Shown here: piece by piece, positions 9,229 through 17,390 of the stretch
Position numbering within the stretch: position 1 is the stretch's first letter
How the letters are laid out: each line of letters begins with the position of its first letter
Made by a program: the position numbers and the translations under genes
From: Streptomyces albus subsp. albus
Lineage (GTDB): Bacteria; Actinomycetota; Actinomycetes; Streptomycetales; Streptomycetaceae
Length of the DNA: 64,000 nt
Assembly (NCBI RefSeq): GCF_000725885.1
Contig: NZ_JODR01000020.1
Coordinates: forward strand, 1 to 64,000
Direction of reading: 5' to 3'
The notes under the pieces: generated by a model
What the model saw: the letters and a program-made list of their open reading frames with translations, nothing else
The model's database searches: none
What the model was told of the DNA's origin: nothing

Positions 9229-10038
9229 TCAGCGCGGAATCGCGGGGCCGGACCCTCCCCGGCCCGCGAGCCGCCCGAGCACGGAGCGCAGCAGTTCGTT
9301 GAACTCCGCCGGCTGTTCCATGTGGGGCATGTGGCCCGACTCCTCCATGATGTGGGCCTCGCCGTGCGGCGCCAGCCCGGCGAGCGTCTCGGAGACCTCC
9401 GCCGGGATCTCCGCGTCGAGCCGGCCGTGGACGAAGACCGCCGGCACGGCCAGCTCCCCGATCCACTCACGGGGATTGTTGCGCACCGCGTCGGTGAGTA
9501 TCTCGTCGATGGAGTCCGAGGAACGCAGGATCTGCTGGGCCGTCCACTCCCGCAGCGACGGATCGGCCAGCGGTCCGTACCAGTCGACGACCCACTGTCT
9601 GACCGTCCCCGGCCGGTCGGCGCTCAGCGCCTGCCGCAAGGTGACGAGCTGCTGCGCCTTCCGCTCGGCGGGCCAGTACCCGGGCCCGTCCACGGCGACG
9701 ACCGCGCGCACGGACGAGGGGCCCCGCCGTGCCGCCTCCAGCACCACCGCGGCTCCGGCCGAACACCCGACGAGCACGGGGCCGTCCAGCTCCAGGGCAG
9801 CCGCCAGGGCCAGCAGGTCATCGGCGCTGTCCGCGATCGTGGTGCCGCCCGCGGGGCGCCCGGAGCGACCGCACCCGCGTGTGTCCGGGGTGACGACCCG
9901 GTGGTCACGGGAGAACTCCTGGTGCTGCGCGCGCCACACCTGGCCGCACGTGCCCCAGCCGTGGACCAGCATCAGCGGCTGTCCCGTTCCCCGGTCCTCG
10001 TAGAACAGCTCGATGTCGTTGACGGTCGCGTAGGGCAC
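9229..10038 (-). CDS. Alpha/beta hydrolase
   Basis: 269 residues from a GTG at 10038 with AAGGAGG 6 bases upstream. It shows the canonical fold: LVHGWGTCGQVW (HG oxyanion motif), TPDTRGCGRSGRP, nucleophile elbow LVGCSAGAAV near residue 90, an acid strand VFVHGRLDAEIP and the late His in MEESGHMPHMEQP. Similar proteins include esterases, haloperoxidase-like perhydrolases and C-C bond hydrolases. Substrate unknown. It appears monocistronic. Confidence 0.88.
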   Translation of the reverse strand: MPYATVNDIELFYEDRGTGQPLMLVHGWGTCGQVWRAQHQEFSRDHRVVTPDTRGCGRSGRPAGGTTIADSADDLLALAAALELDGPVLVGCSAGAAVVLEAARRGPSSVRAVVAVDGPGYWPAERKAQQLVTLRQALSADRPGTVRQWVVDWYGPLADPSLREWTAQQILRSSDSIDEILTDAVRNNPREWIGELAVPAVFVHGRLDAEIPAEVSETLAGLAPHGEAHIMEESGHMPHMEQPAEFNELLRSVLGRLAGRGGSGPAIPR

Positions 10039-10413
10039 TGGTCCTCCTTGCGGTGCGGCACAGGGCGGTGAGCGGAATGCGGGGGAGCGGGAGCCCGGAC
10101 CCGGTGGCGGCGTGGGCCCGCCGTACGGCACCGGGGGCCCGGCCGTGTGCGGGCCTCAAGGGCGCGACGGCTGCGCGGCCACCCGCCTGGGCTCCCGCTT
10201 CCTGAGAACTCCACGGCCGCACGGGCAATGCGCCGCCCGGGTCCCGGACGCTACTCAACGGCCGACAGCACGGGCTAGCCGTGGAGCGCGGTCTTTGGCC
10301 GGAATACGCGACTGCGGGCGCCGGGTGGTCTAGACACACAACCCTTTGGTGAGGTCGGTCCGTCTGGCCCCCGCTCCGGGCGGGACCGGCGCCCTCACCC
10401 GGCCGGCGACGCA
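10039..10413. other. Intergenic region with no gene seen
   Basis: About 375 bases between the hydrolase start and a regulator remnant. Several short open frames are shadows. A slightly AT-richer stretch near 10295-10350 could contain a promoter, but I see no clear -35/-10 pair. Confidence 0.4.
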
Positions 10414-10630
10414 TCACCCGCGCTCGGCGAGGTGGCCCTCCAGCTCCGCGGCGCCGCTCAGCATGGCCCGTCCGCGTGCGGACAGCCCGCCGTGCCATTC
10501 CCGCAGGGCGCCCTCCAGCGGCCCCGGCCCGCCGGCCATCCGCACCTGGACGATCAACCGCGCGATCTGCGCCGGCCGATCAGATGGCCGCCCCTCGGTG
10601 GCCGAGGCCGCTGCGTACCCCGCAGCGGAC
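10414..10630 (-). pseudogene. C-terminal remnant of a MerR-like regulator
   Basis: Read leftward to the TGA at 10414-10416, the frame encodes PAQIARLIVQVRMAGG followed by LREWHGGLSARGRAMLSG and AELEGHLAERG. This resembles the C-terminal helix of MerR-family regulators (arm ending E-W-x-x-x-L-x-x-R-x-x-A-M-L-x-x). No DNA-binding domain precedes it, because the upstream sequence runs straight into the stop of the LysR gene. It is probably a leftover of a deleted regulator. The family assignment is from pattern memory only. Confidence 0.4.
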
Positions 10631-10642
10631 GTGACGGGCCGG

Positions 10643-11566
10643 TCAGAGCCTGTGCTCCGGTCCCCGGGCGTGGGCCGCCGCCGCTGTGTGCAGTGCCTCC
10701 AGGCCTGCCGCCGTCAGGGGGTGGGCGGCGGTGCCGCGTGGTACGGCAGTGAGGAACCTGCGGACGGGGGCCGGCCCGCCGCACAGCGGGACGCGGACGA
10801 CGGGGTGTGCGGGGAGCGGGACGATTCTGGGCAGGAGACAGACCCCCAGCCCCTCGGCCACCAGAGCGGAGACCGCGTACCACTCCTTGACCTGGTGGGT
10901 GACGCGCGGCGTGAACCCGGCCGCCGCGCACGCTGCCGTCAGCAGCGGATAGGTGTCGTTGTTGTGCTTCTTGACGATCCACGACTCCCCGGCGGCCTCG
11001 GCCAGTTCGACGCTCTCGCGACGGGCGAAGGGATGCCCGTCGGGCACCAGCAGGTCCTGCCGGTCGGTCAGCAGCGGGGACTGCTCGAAGCGGGTGTCGG
11101 TGACGGGCGGCGCTTCGGGGCCCGGCAGGACGAGAGCCACGTCCGCCTCCTCCGCGAGCAGCAGCCGGTAGCACTCGGCGCTCTCCTCCTCGGTGATCAG
11201 CGGCTCCACCAGCGGGTGGCTCTGCCGCAGGCGGGTGACCGCGGGGGCGGCGAGCGCGGCCAGCGCGGAAGAGACACCGCACAGCCTCAGCGTGCCCCGG
11301 GCCGCCGAGTTCTGCCGCGCCAGTTCCGCCCGCAGGGCCTCCCACTGGCCGAGCAGCGTGTCGGCGTGCCGGAGCACGATGTGAGCGGCCGGGGTCAGCC
11401 GTACCCGCCGGCCCTCCGGTCGCAGCAGCTCGGCCCCCACCTCCCGGGCGAGGCCGCGCAGTTGCTGGGACACGGCCGAGGGCGTCAGGTGGAGGGCGGC
11501 GGCGGTCGCGGTCACCGTGCCGTGCTCGGCGAGCGCCCGCAGGACGTGCAGCCGGTGGTCGATCAT
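10643..11566 (-). CDS. LysR-family transcriptional regulator
   Basis: 307 residues from the ATG at 11566. The N-terminal helix-turn-helix is clear (HGTVTATAAALHLTPSAVSQQL at about residues 15-36), followed by the linker helix and a substrate-binding domain with GTLRLCGVSSALAALAAPAV and WYAVSALVAEGLGVCLLPRI. It is divergent from the EamA transporter at 11641 across a 74-base gap. This is the standard LysR arrangement, so the transporter is the likely target. Confidence 0.92.
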   Translation of the reverse strand: MIDHRLHVLRALAEHGTVTATAAALHLTPSAVSQQLRGLAREVGAELLRPEGRRVRLTPAAHIVLRHADTLLGQWEALRAELARQNSAARGTLRLCGVSSALAALAAPAVTRLRQSHPLVEPLITEEESAECYRLLLAEEADVALVLPGPEAPPVTDTRFEQSPLLTDRQDLLVPDGHPFARRESVELAEAAGESWIVKKHNNDTYPLLTAACAAAGFTPRVTHQVKEWYAVSALVAEGLGVCLLPRIVPLPAHPVVRVPLCGGPAPVRRFLTAVPRGTAAHPLTAAGLEALHTAAAAHARGPEHRL

Positions 11567-11640
11567 GAAGGAGAGCCTAAAAGAAAGTATGAAAAAAAGT
11601 TCGCTGGACGTGCACGGTTCCGCCGTCGAGCCTGGTGGGC
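11567..11640. promoter_or_regulatory. Divergent LysR/EamA promoter region
   Basis: The gap is strikingly A-rich for this genome (run CCTAAAAGAAAGTATG at about 11577-11592 and AAAAAAAG after it). It should hold both promoters and the LysR binding site. A clear T-N11-A palindrome is not obvious. Confidence 0.5.
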
Positions 11641-12600
11641 ATGACGAGGCTTCCCGCACCCGCACTGATGCTCGCGAGCGTGCTGAGCATCCAGTTCGGG
11701 CAGGCAGTCGGCAAACAGCTCGCCGGCGCGGTCGGCGCACCGGGAGCCGTGGCCCTGCGCCTGGGCCTGGCCGCGCTGGTCCTGCTGTTGCTGCACCGTC
11801 CGTCGCTGCCGCGGGGCCGGGCCGAGACGGTGTCGGTACTCGGTCTGGGAACAGCCATCGCCGGGATGAACCTCATCTACCCCGCGCTGCTCTTCCTGCC
11901 CCTCGGTCTGGCCAGCGCGCTCCAACTGCTCGGCCCCGTCACCCTCGCGCTGTGCACCTCCCGCCGCCTGCGCGACGCGGGCTTCGCCGCGCTGGCCGGC
12001 TGCGGGGTGTGGCTCTTCCACGCCCCGGGCGATGTCCGCATGCCGCTCCCCGGCGTGCTGCTCGCGCTGGCCGCGGGTATCTCCATGGCCGGGTATCTGC
12101 TGCTGAGCAAGCGGACCGGAGACCGCACCACCGGAGGCGGCCCGCTGGCGCTCGCGGTGACCTGGGCGGCACTGCTGACGGTGCCGTTCGGCGTGGCGGA
12201 CCAGGGGACGGCGCTGCTGGCCCCCCGAATCCTGGCGACCGGTCTCGTGGTGGCGGTCCTCTCGGCGGTGGGGCCGTACTCACTCGAACTGGCGGCCCTG
12301 CGGCGGCTGCCCGCGCGGACGGTGAGCGTGCTGACCAGTCTCGAGCCCGCGAGCGCGGGGCTTGCCGGGGTGCTCGTCCTAGGCGAACATCTCGCCCTCA
12401 CGCAGTGGGCGGCGCTGGGATGCGTGGGCGTGGCGAGCACCGGAGCCGTCTCGTCGGCCCCGCGCTCCACCGGCGGCCCTGACCGAGGGCGCCGGCTGCC
12501 GAAGGGGGCGGGGGCCGAGGCGGGCCGATGCCGTGACGCACTGCCGGCCGGACCGGACACCGCCGCCGAGGGCCGGGGCGGGTCCGCGCCCCGCCCGTGA
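11641..12600 (+). CDS. EamA/DMT-family transporter (RhtA-like)
   Basis: 319 residues from ATG 11641 (a GTG at 11635 is two codons upstream). About ten hydrophobic segments arranged as two EamA repeats: LMLASVLSIQFGQAVGKQL at the start and LTSLEPASAGLAGVLVLGEHLALTQWAALG near the end, which is the usual drug/metabolite signature. The N-terminal motif resembles the RhtA threonine/homoserine exporter branch. The last 50 residues are a low-complexity hydrophilic tail. It is likely an exporter of amino acids or small metabolites, controlled by the divergent LysR protein. Confidence 0.87.
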   Translation: MTRLPAPALMLASVLSIQFGQAVGKQLAGAVGAPGAVALRLGLAALVLLLLHRPSLPRGRAETVSVLGLGTAIAGMNLIYPALLFLPLGLASALQLLGPVTLALCTSRRLRDAGFAALAGCGVWLFHAPGDVRMPLPGVLLALAAGISMAGYLLLSKRTGDRTTGGGPLALAVTWAALLTVPFGVADQGTALLAPRILATGLVVAVLSAVGPYSLELAALRRLPARTVSVLTSLEPASAGLAGVLVLGEHLALTQWAALGCVGVASTGAVSSAPRSTGGPDRGRRLPKGAGAEAGRCRDALPAGPDTAAEGRGGSAPRP

Positions 12601-12733
12601 GCGGTGCGCCGGTCCGGCCGGCACCGACTCCTTGCGGTTGCGGCCCACCGTGGGCGACGCGGCACCGGGAAGCTTCTTCTGGACGCTGTACCAAGAACGT
12701 CCTCACGAGCACGGCCTCGACCGGCCGCCGGCG

Positions 12734-13534
12734 TCAGTCCAGCAGGGCAGCCGCGAACGTCTTGCGGTGGTCCGCCAGCCAGGTCTGGACGCGGTCCCAG
12801 CGTTCCCATCCGCCACGCTCGGCCAACGCCTGGAGATGGACGGGGTCACCGTCGGCAACGCGGCGAGCGGTGAAAGCCCGGCTGACTTCCGTGGCCTGTT
12901 CGATGACGGCGGGCAACTCGGCGCGGTCCCGCGCCGGGAGGCCATAGCTGTCGGCGAGGACGCGCAGCCGTGCAGGCGCGTCCAGCCCGCGGGGGTAGAG
13001 AGCGGCGGCCGAGGCGGGATCGAGCATGGGCGCCCAATAGCGGGCGGCCATGGCGATGTCCCAGAGTGGGCGGCCCGGGGCCGCCAGGTCGAAATCGATC
13101 AGGGCGGCGGCACGGCCGTCGCGGAAGACGACGTTCTCCGGGCAGACATCGTTGTGGCACAGCATCGTTCCCCCCTCGGGGTCGGCCAGGTCCCGCGGCC
13201 ACTTGGCACGGGGGTCGACCGCGACGGCCTCGCTGATCTCATGCAGACGCCGCAGCAGGCTCCCCACCGATGCGAGGGCGGACCGGGTCATCGCCCAGTC
13301 CGGGAACGGCGGCAGAGCCACGTCGCCGGGGAGGAAGGTCAGCTGCTCGCGACCGTTCGCGGTCAGGCCGACCGGGGCCGGTGCGGCGTCGAAGCCGTGC
13401 TCCTTGAGCGCAAGGAGGTGGGCATGCAAGGCGTGCGCGTTACGCGGCGCCGGGCGGTCGACCAGCGTGCCCCGGCGGAAGACCGCCCCCGCGTTCACCA
13501 TCCCGCCGGCCAGCGCCTCGTCCTCAGCCGTCAT
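12734..13534 (-). CDS. Aminoglycoside phosphotransferase-fold kinase
   Basis: 266 residues from ATG 13534 (GTG 13543 is possible). It carries the kinase-like catalytic loop MLCHNDVCPENVVFRDG, with the catalytic Asp in HND, and the metal-binding IDFDLAAPGRPLWDIA. The N-lobe is short and lacks a clear glycine loop. The family phosphorylates hydroxyls of aminoglycosides, homoserine, choline or similar. The short length fits small-molecule kinases of the APH group. The substrate is not known. It converges with the EamA gene and lies 67 bases downstream of the PP2C gene on the same strand. Confidence 0.82.
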   Translation of the reverse strand: MTAEDEALAGGMVNAGAVFRRGTLVDRPAPRNAHALHAHLLALKEHGFDAAPAPVGLTANGREQLTFLPGDVALPPFPDWAMTRSALASVGSLLRRLHEISEAVAVDPRAKWPRDLADPEGGTMLCHNDVCPENVVFRDGRAAALIDFDLAAPGRPLWDIAMAARYWAPMLDPASAAALYPRGLDAPARLRVLADSYGLPARDRAELPAVIEQATEVSRAFTARRVADGDPVHLQALAERGGWERWDRVQTWLADHRKTFAAALLD

Positions 13535-13601
13535 GACGAGCACGCTACCGCCCCACCGCCCCGCGCGGGCCGGTGACCGCACTCCGGGGTGAGCAAGTGC
13601 C

Positions 13602-14780
13602 TCAGTCCCCGTCGGGCACAGCGGCACCGTGCCAGTCCAGGCACAGTACGGTGGCGTCGTCCTCCAGGTGGCCGTGGCAGGCTTCGGTCGCCGCGGCGGT
13701 CAGCACGCGCACCGTTTCGCGGGGATGCAGGCGCGCTGTCTGACGCATGAGCGCCGGCACGTCCACGGCCGCCGCACGACGTTCCTGCATGCCGTCGGTG
13801 TAGAGGAGGAGACGGTCGCCGGGGCGCAGGTCGAGGTTCTGCACGCGGTAGCCGGCGGACGCGGGGACACCGAAGGGCAGATCGACGTCGAGGGCCACTT
13901 CCTCCACCGTGCCGTCGCGCAGGCGCAGCGGCCACGGATGCCCCGCGTTGACCAGTTGGGTGCTGCTGCCGTCCAGGGCGATCCGCAGCAGCTGGCCGGT
14001 GGCGAGACCGCCCCGTCCGTGGTCGAGCAGGGCCTGGTGGGTGCGGTCGGCCTGTTCGGCCAGCCCCTGCCCGGCGCGGCGCGCGCCGCGGGAGGCGTTG
14101 ACCAGGAGCGTGGCCAGGAGTGCGGAGTCGACGTCGTGCCCCATGGCGTCGGTGACCGACAGGTGCAGGGTGTCGCGGTCGAGTGCGTAGTCGTAGGTGT
14201 CTCCGCCGATGTCGTTCGCCGACACCAGCGCCGAGGCCAGCGCGAACTGGTCGGCCTCGCAGCAGGGGGACGACGGCAGCAGCTGATACTGGATCTCGGC
14301 CGCCAGGCTCATCGGAGCGGTGCGCCGGCCCCAGTGGTAGAGGTCGGTGAACCGGCTGTCGGTGACGATGATGTACGCCAGCGCGTGCGCGGCCCGGCCG
14401 ACCTCGTCCAGCACGTCGCCGGCGGCCCTCGGCAGGGTCAGTTCCAGTACGCCCACCGTGTCGCCCCGGTTGGTGACGGGTGCGATCACCCGCTGTCCCG
14501 CTCCGCCGTCGGGCGCCGCCGTGAGCCGCTGGGTGCGCAGCACCTTCTCGTAGACGCTGCCCGCGAGGGGGATGCACTCGGAGCCCTCGCCCTTGTCCGG
14601 TGCGCCTTCCTCGGCGACCCGCACCATCTGCCGGCCGACGACGTCGACGAACAGGAACGACACGGCCATGGCGCCGAACCGTTCCCGCAGATTTCCGGCC
14701 ACGACGGTGATGGACTCTCCCGGCGCGGCGTTCTCCGCCGCCGCCAGCACGTCGCCCAGCTTGAGCCGGTCATGCGCCAC
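13602..14780 (-). CDS. PP2C/SpoIIE-type serine phosphatase with GAF-like sensor
   Basis: 392 residues from the GTG at 14780, chosen over the GTG at 14804 because GGGAGG lies 5 bases before it. Residues 1-160 look like a GAF-type sensor region. The C-terminal 230 residues are a SpoIIE phosphatase: AAEIQYQLLPSSPC linker, then SANDIGGDTYDYAL, VTDAMGHDVDSALLATLL, VNAGHPWPL and LLLYTDGMQERR, ending in DDATVLCLDW. The metal-binding aspartates (GGD, DAMGHD, TDG, DDAT) are all present. Such enzymes dephosphorylate anti-anti-sigma factors in partner-switching pathways. No partner sits beside it. It starts divergently from the peptide cluster. Confidence 0.92.
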   Translation of the reverse strand: MAHDRLKLGDVLAAAENAAPGESITVVAGNLRERFGAMAVSFLFVDVVGRQMVRVAEEGAPDKGEGSECIPLAGSVYEKVLRTQRLTAAPDGGAGQRVIAPVTNRGDTVGVLELTLPRAAGDVLDEVGRAAHALAYIIVTDSRFTDLYHWGRRTAPMSLAAEIQYQLLPSSPCCEADQFALASALVSANDIGGDTYDYALDRDTLHLSVTDAMGHDVDSALLATLLVNASRGARRAGQGLAEQADRTHQALLDHGRGGLATGQLLRIALDGSSTQLVNAGHPWPLRLRDGTVEEVALDVDLPFGVPASAGYRVQNLDLRPGDRLLLYTDGMQERRAAAVDVPALMRQTARLHPRETVRVLTAAATEACHGHLEDDATVLCLDWHGAAVPDGD

Positions 14781-14813
14781 ATCGGCCTCCCTCGGTCCGC
14801 CCACTCCTTCCCC

Positions 14814-14832
14814 GTGACACCGCGGGTGTCAC
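14814..14832. promoter_or_regulatory. Perfect palindrome upstream of the phosphatase gene
   Basis: GTGACACC (14814-14821), three bases, GGTGTCAC (14825-14832). It lies 34 bases upstream of the phosphatase start and could be an operator for that gene. A transcriptional end signal is less likely, as no gene ends here. Confidence 0.5.
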
Positions 14833-15100
14833 ACGGCTGACCGCAGGATGCTGGGAGGCGTGGTCCTTGACCGTGCGACACGCCCCGTGGCTGGGAACCC
14901 CCGTACGCAATCCGGACAGGGTTCCGGAGGAGTTGCGGGAACCCGGCCCGGCCCTGCGGCCGGAGGTGCACCGGGCGGTGTGGTCCGCGGACCTGTGCAC
15001 CGCGTGCCGGCGACGACGAGACGGGGCGCGAGGAGACCAATTCCCGCCGCCGATAGTCCTATTGGCGCATTGTCGCCCGAATTCTCCTTACCGTTCCGGA
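14833..15100. other. Intergenic region before the peptide cluster, no gene supported
   Basis: An 87-codon plus-strand frame from 14867 contains a Cys-x-x-Cys stretch (DLCTACRRRRDG) but has no ribosome site and no recognisable family. I do not call it. The G+C content falls toward the 3' end, as expected for a promoter region. Confidence 0.4.
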
Positions 15101-15111
15101 TGCCCGCTAAA

Positions 15112-15156
15112 CAATCAATCGAGTGATTGACGGTAGGAAAGTCCCATCGGTACGTT
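15112..15156 (+). promoter_or_regulatory. Candidate promoter and operator of the peptide operon
   Basis: TTGACG at 15127-15132 and TACGTT at 15151-15156, spaced 18 bases, fit the Streptomyces vegetative pattern. Overlapping the -35 box is an inverted repeat, CAATCA (15112-15117) and TGATTG (15124-15129). This is a good place for a repressor or activator. The start site would leave about 50 bases of leader before the precursor gene. No regulator gene for it is obvious inside the cluster. Confidence 0.55.
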
Positions 15157-15215
15157 GACGCACCAGTTGGTTCGTCTGCGCGGATGACTCCCACCCTCAC
15201 TTCGGAGGCAGCACG

Positions 15216-15371
15216 ATGACCGATGACCGCAACCTCGACGTCGACGACGTGACGGAAGCGACGGCGCGGCCCGAGAACGCCGAGAACACCCCGGCAGGAC
15301 GGGTGCCGTTCACCGTCGAGATGATGGAGCTCGACAACAACCCGATCGTCCTCCAGATGAAGTCGTACTGA
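15216..15371 (+). CDS. Candidate RiPP precursor peptide (51 residues)
   Basis: The ATG at 15216 follows CGGAGG by 7 bases, and the stop lies 13 bases before the YcaO gene. The first 30 residues are very acidic (MTDDRNLDVDDVTEATARPE at the start), as in many leader peptides. The C-terminus is VEMMELDNNPIVLQMKSY. There is no cysteine anywhere and the only serine is residue 50, next to the last residue Tyr51, so a classical thiazole or lanthionine product is excluded. Possible targets for the encoded enzymes are Ser50, Thr34, Asn/Asp side chains, Lys49, Tyr51 or the backbone. Only one precursor copy is visible. Identification rests on position, size, leader character and the neighbouring RiPP-type enzymes. 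Confidence 0.82.
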   Translation: MTDDRNLDVDDVTEATARPENAENTPAGRVPFTVEMMELDNNPIVLQMKSY

Positions 15372-15384
15372 GCCCGCACCCGGC

Positions 15385-17346
15385 ATGGCTGACGCGCGGT
15401 TGCCGACCACGCCGACGGCCGGGTCACCGGGGAGTGCGGACTTGTCCTACCGTCTCGCCCCCTGGGTGGTCCCGGCCGTTCAGGGGGCGGACATTCATCT
15501 GCTCGGGCCCGGCCTGGCTCTCGTCCGGGTCGGGGCCGGCACCGTGACGGCGGGCCGGGCGGCGGTGTCCCGGGCGGTCGCCGAGGCGATGGGGCCCGAA
15601 CAGGCCGTCTCGGCGGGCTGGCTCGAACCCACCGGTCCCGGCCATGCAGGGGCGCTCCCTCCGGGCGACGCCAGGAAGGAGACCGGGACGGAAGAGGGCA
15701 CACCGGTGCCCGGCGCCGGTCCGTCGCCGGAGCGGGTGGCGGGCGTCGTCCTGCGGGACGACGCCGTACCGGCCGGCGTGTGCGCCTCCTTCTGCCGTCG
15801 GCTGGCCGCCGCCGGAGCCGGCCGCTGGATCACGCTCCGCGCCGGACAGCCCCTGCCGCACACCGGCCCACCGCCGTACGTGCTGCCCGTCGCTCACCGC
15901 ACATCCGAGCTGCCGCCGTCGCCGCCGTACGCGGACGCGGCAGCCGTCCTCCACCTCGGCGAAGCCTTCGAAGGTACCTACGTCACCGGCCCGGGCGGTC
16001 GCGGGCCCGGCGCCTGCCCCGGCACCCGCTGGGCGTTCGAGGCCCGCCTCGACTCCCTCGGGTTCGCCGCCCGGCCCCTGCCGTTCGTGCACCGTCTGCG
16101 GACCGACCCGGACGGTCTGGTCCGCGCAGTCCTGACCGCCCTCGCGCTCGGGCCCGACGAGGCCGTGCTCGTCCATGAGGGCCGCACCGTGGCGTTCTGC
16201 ACCCCCGGCGCCGTCGGCACGGCACCCTTCGGGCACATCTCCGACGGTCAGGCGTGGACGTTCGGCATGGTGCGCGGTCTCACCGTGCGGCCCGGAACAG
16301 TGCCCGGCAGCCACGTCGCCACCTGCCGGACACCCGCCGCCGGGCAGGACCACCTGGAAGGCAACAGCGGCAAGGGCATGAGTGCGGAGGCCGCGGCCCG
16401 GGGAGCCGTCGGCGAGGCACTGGAACGGTACGCGGCCTATGAGGCCAACCGGAGCCTGCCGCCCGCGCCCGGTGCGGTACGCCGGCTGGGCCTCGCCGGC
16501 TTCCATCCCTACGGGCCCGCCTGGGAGCGGCACCGTGCGGCGGGGGAGCGGCCCATCAGGTACGCCGAGGGCGTGGACCTCGCCGACGGCTCCGCCGTTG
16601 CGGTGCCCAAGGCACTCGTCGTCTTCCCCTGCACGGACGCCGACCGCCCCACGGACGGCACCACCACCGGCCTGGCCGCCGGGCCGGACACCGGCACGGC
16701 GGCGCTGCGCGGACTGCGGGAGGTCCTGGAGCGGCACCGGCTGTACGGCTCCTTCACCCGGCTGCGGCCCGCCGTCCGTCTCGACCACACACCGGCGCTC
16801 GCCCGCCTCGGCCTCGACGGCGGCGCCTTCCGGGGCGAGGTGTGGGCCCTGCACTGGCCCGATCCGAACGTCCCGCTGCCCGACGTCCACGCCTTCCACC
16901 ACGATCCCCGCATCGGCACGCTGGTGCGGGCCAGCGGTTCCGGGCTCACCTTCGAAGAGGCCCTGGACAGCGCCGTGACGGAGCTGTGCCAGGTGCACTT
17001 CGAAGCGGTACGGGCCCATGGGGCGGGCCGGCCGGCGGGACCGGCGCACGCGGCATGGGCGCGGCCGGACGTGGTGGAGGAGGCCCGCGGATATCTGGAC
17101 GCCCAGCCGTACGCTCAGCCGTACCCGATCCCGTACACGACGGAGGACGAGCAGTTCACCCGGCTCGTGGGACTGCTCGCGGAGCGCGGCACCGCGCCGG
17201 TTGCGGTGCGGCTGCCGCTCCGCGGGCCCGACTGGACCGTCGTCCGCGTCCTGGTGCCCGGGGCCACCACATCGACGTACCCGTCGGACAGCCGGGGCGG
17301 ACGCCGTCTGCTCGGCGCCCGGTGGACGTACGGCATACCCACCTGA
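15385..17346 (+). CDS. YcaO-domain protein with a long N-terminal partner-like region
   Basis: 653 residues, ATG at 15385. The YcaO domain fills about residues 285-653. The ATP-binding residues are present in GNSGKGMSAEAAARGAVGEA with the following LERY (E344, E347, R348), in LREVLERHRLYGSF and in LDSAVTELCQVHFE. YcaO enzymes use ATP to activate a peptide backbone amide, giving azolines, thioamides or amidines. The first 280 residues are not a standard ThiF-like domain. They begin with a winged-helix-like segment (about 20-70) and end with LGFAARPLPFVHRLRTDPDG, reminiscent of leader-binding partners fused to YcaO in other pathways. The C-terminus ends WTYGIPT and lacks the PxPxP tail of azoline-forming YcaO proteins. 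There is no separate TfuA or ThiF partner gene. The reaction is therefore open. Confidence 0.9.
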   Translation: MADARLPTTPTAGSPGSADLSYRLAPWVVPAVQGADIHLLGPGLALVRVGAGTVTAGRAAVSRAVAEAMGPEQAVSAGWLEPTGPGHAGALPPGDARKETGTEEGTPVPGAGPSPERVAGVVLRDDAVPAGVCASFCRRLAAAGAGRWITLRAGQPLPHTGPPPYVLPVAHRTSELPPSPPYADAAAVLHLGEAFEGTYVTGPGGRGPGACPGTRWAFEARLDSLGFAARPLPFVHRLRTDPDGLVRAVLTALALGPDEAVLVHEGRTVAFCTPGAVGTAPFGHISDGQAWTFGMVRGLTVRPGTVPGSHVATCRTPAAGQDHLEGNSGKGMSAEAAARGAVGEALERYAAYEANRSLPPAPGAVRRLGLAGFHPYGPAWERHRAAGERPIRYAEGVDLADGSAVAVPKALVVFPCTDADRPTDGTTTGLAAGPDTGTAALRGLREVLERHRLYGSFTRLRPAVRLDHTPALARLGLDGGAFRGEVWALHWPDPNVPLPDVHAFHHDPRIGTLVRASGSGLTFEEALDSAVTELCQVHFEAVRAHGAGRPAGPAHAAWARPDVVEEARGYLDAQPYAQPYPIPYTTEDEQFTRLVGLLAERGTAPVAVRLPLRGPDWTVVRVLVPGATTSTYPSDSRGGRRLLGARWTYGIPT

Positions 17347-17390
17347 AAGACCTCACCGCCCGCCCCACCGAACGCCGAAAGGGAGCCGAT

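Noticed and set aside
14867..15130. 87-codon plus-strand frame with a Cys-x-x-Cys stretch before the precursor
   Set aside because: No ribosome site and no family, and it runs through the probable promoter of the operon.
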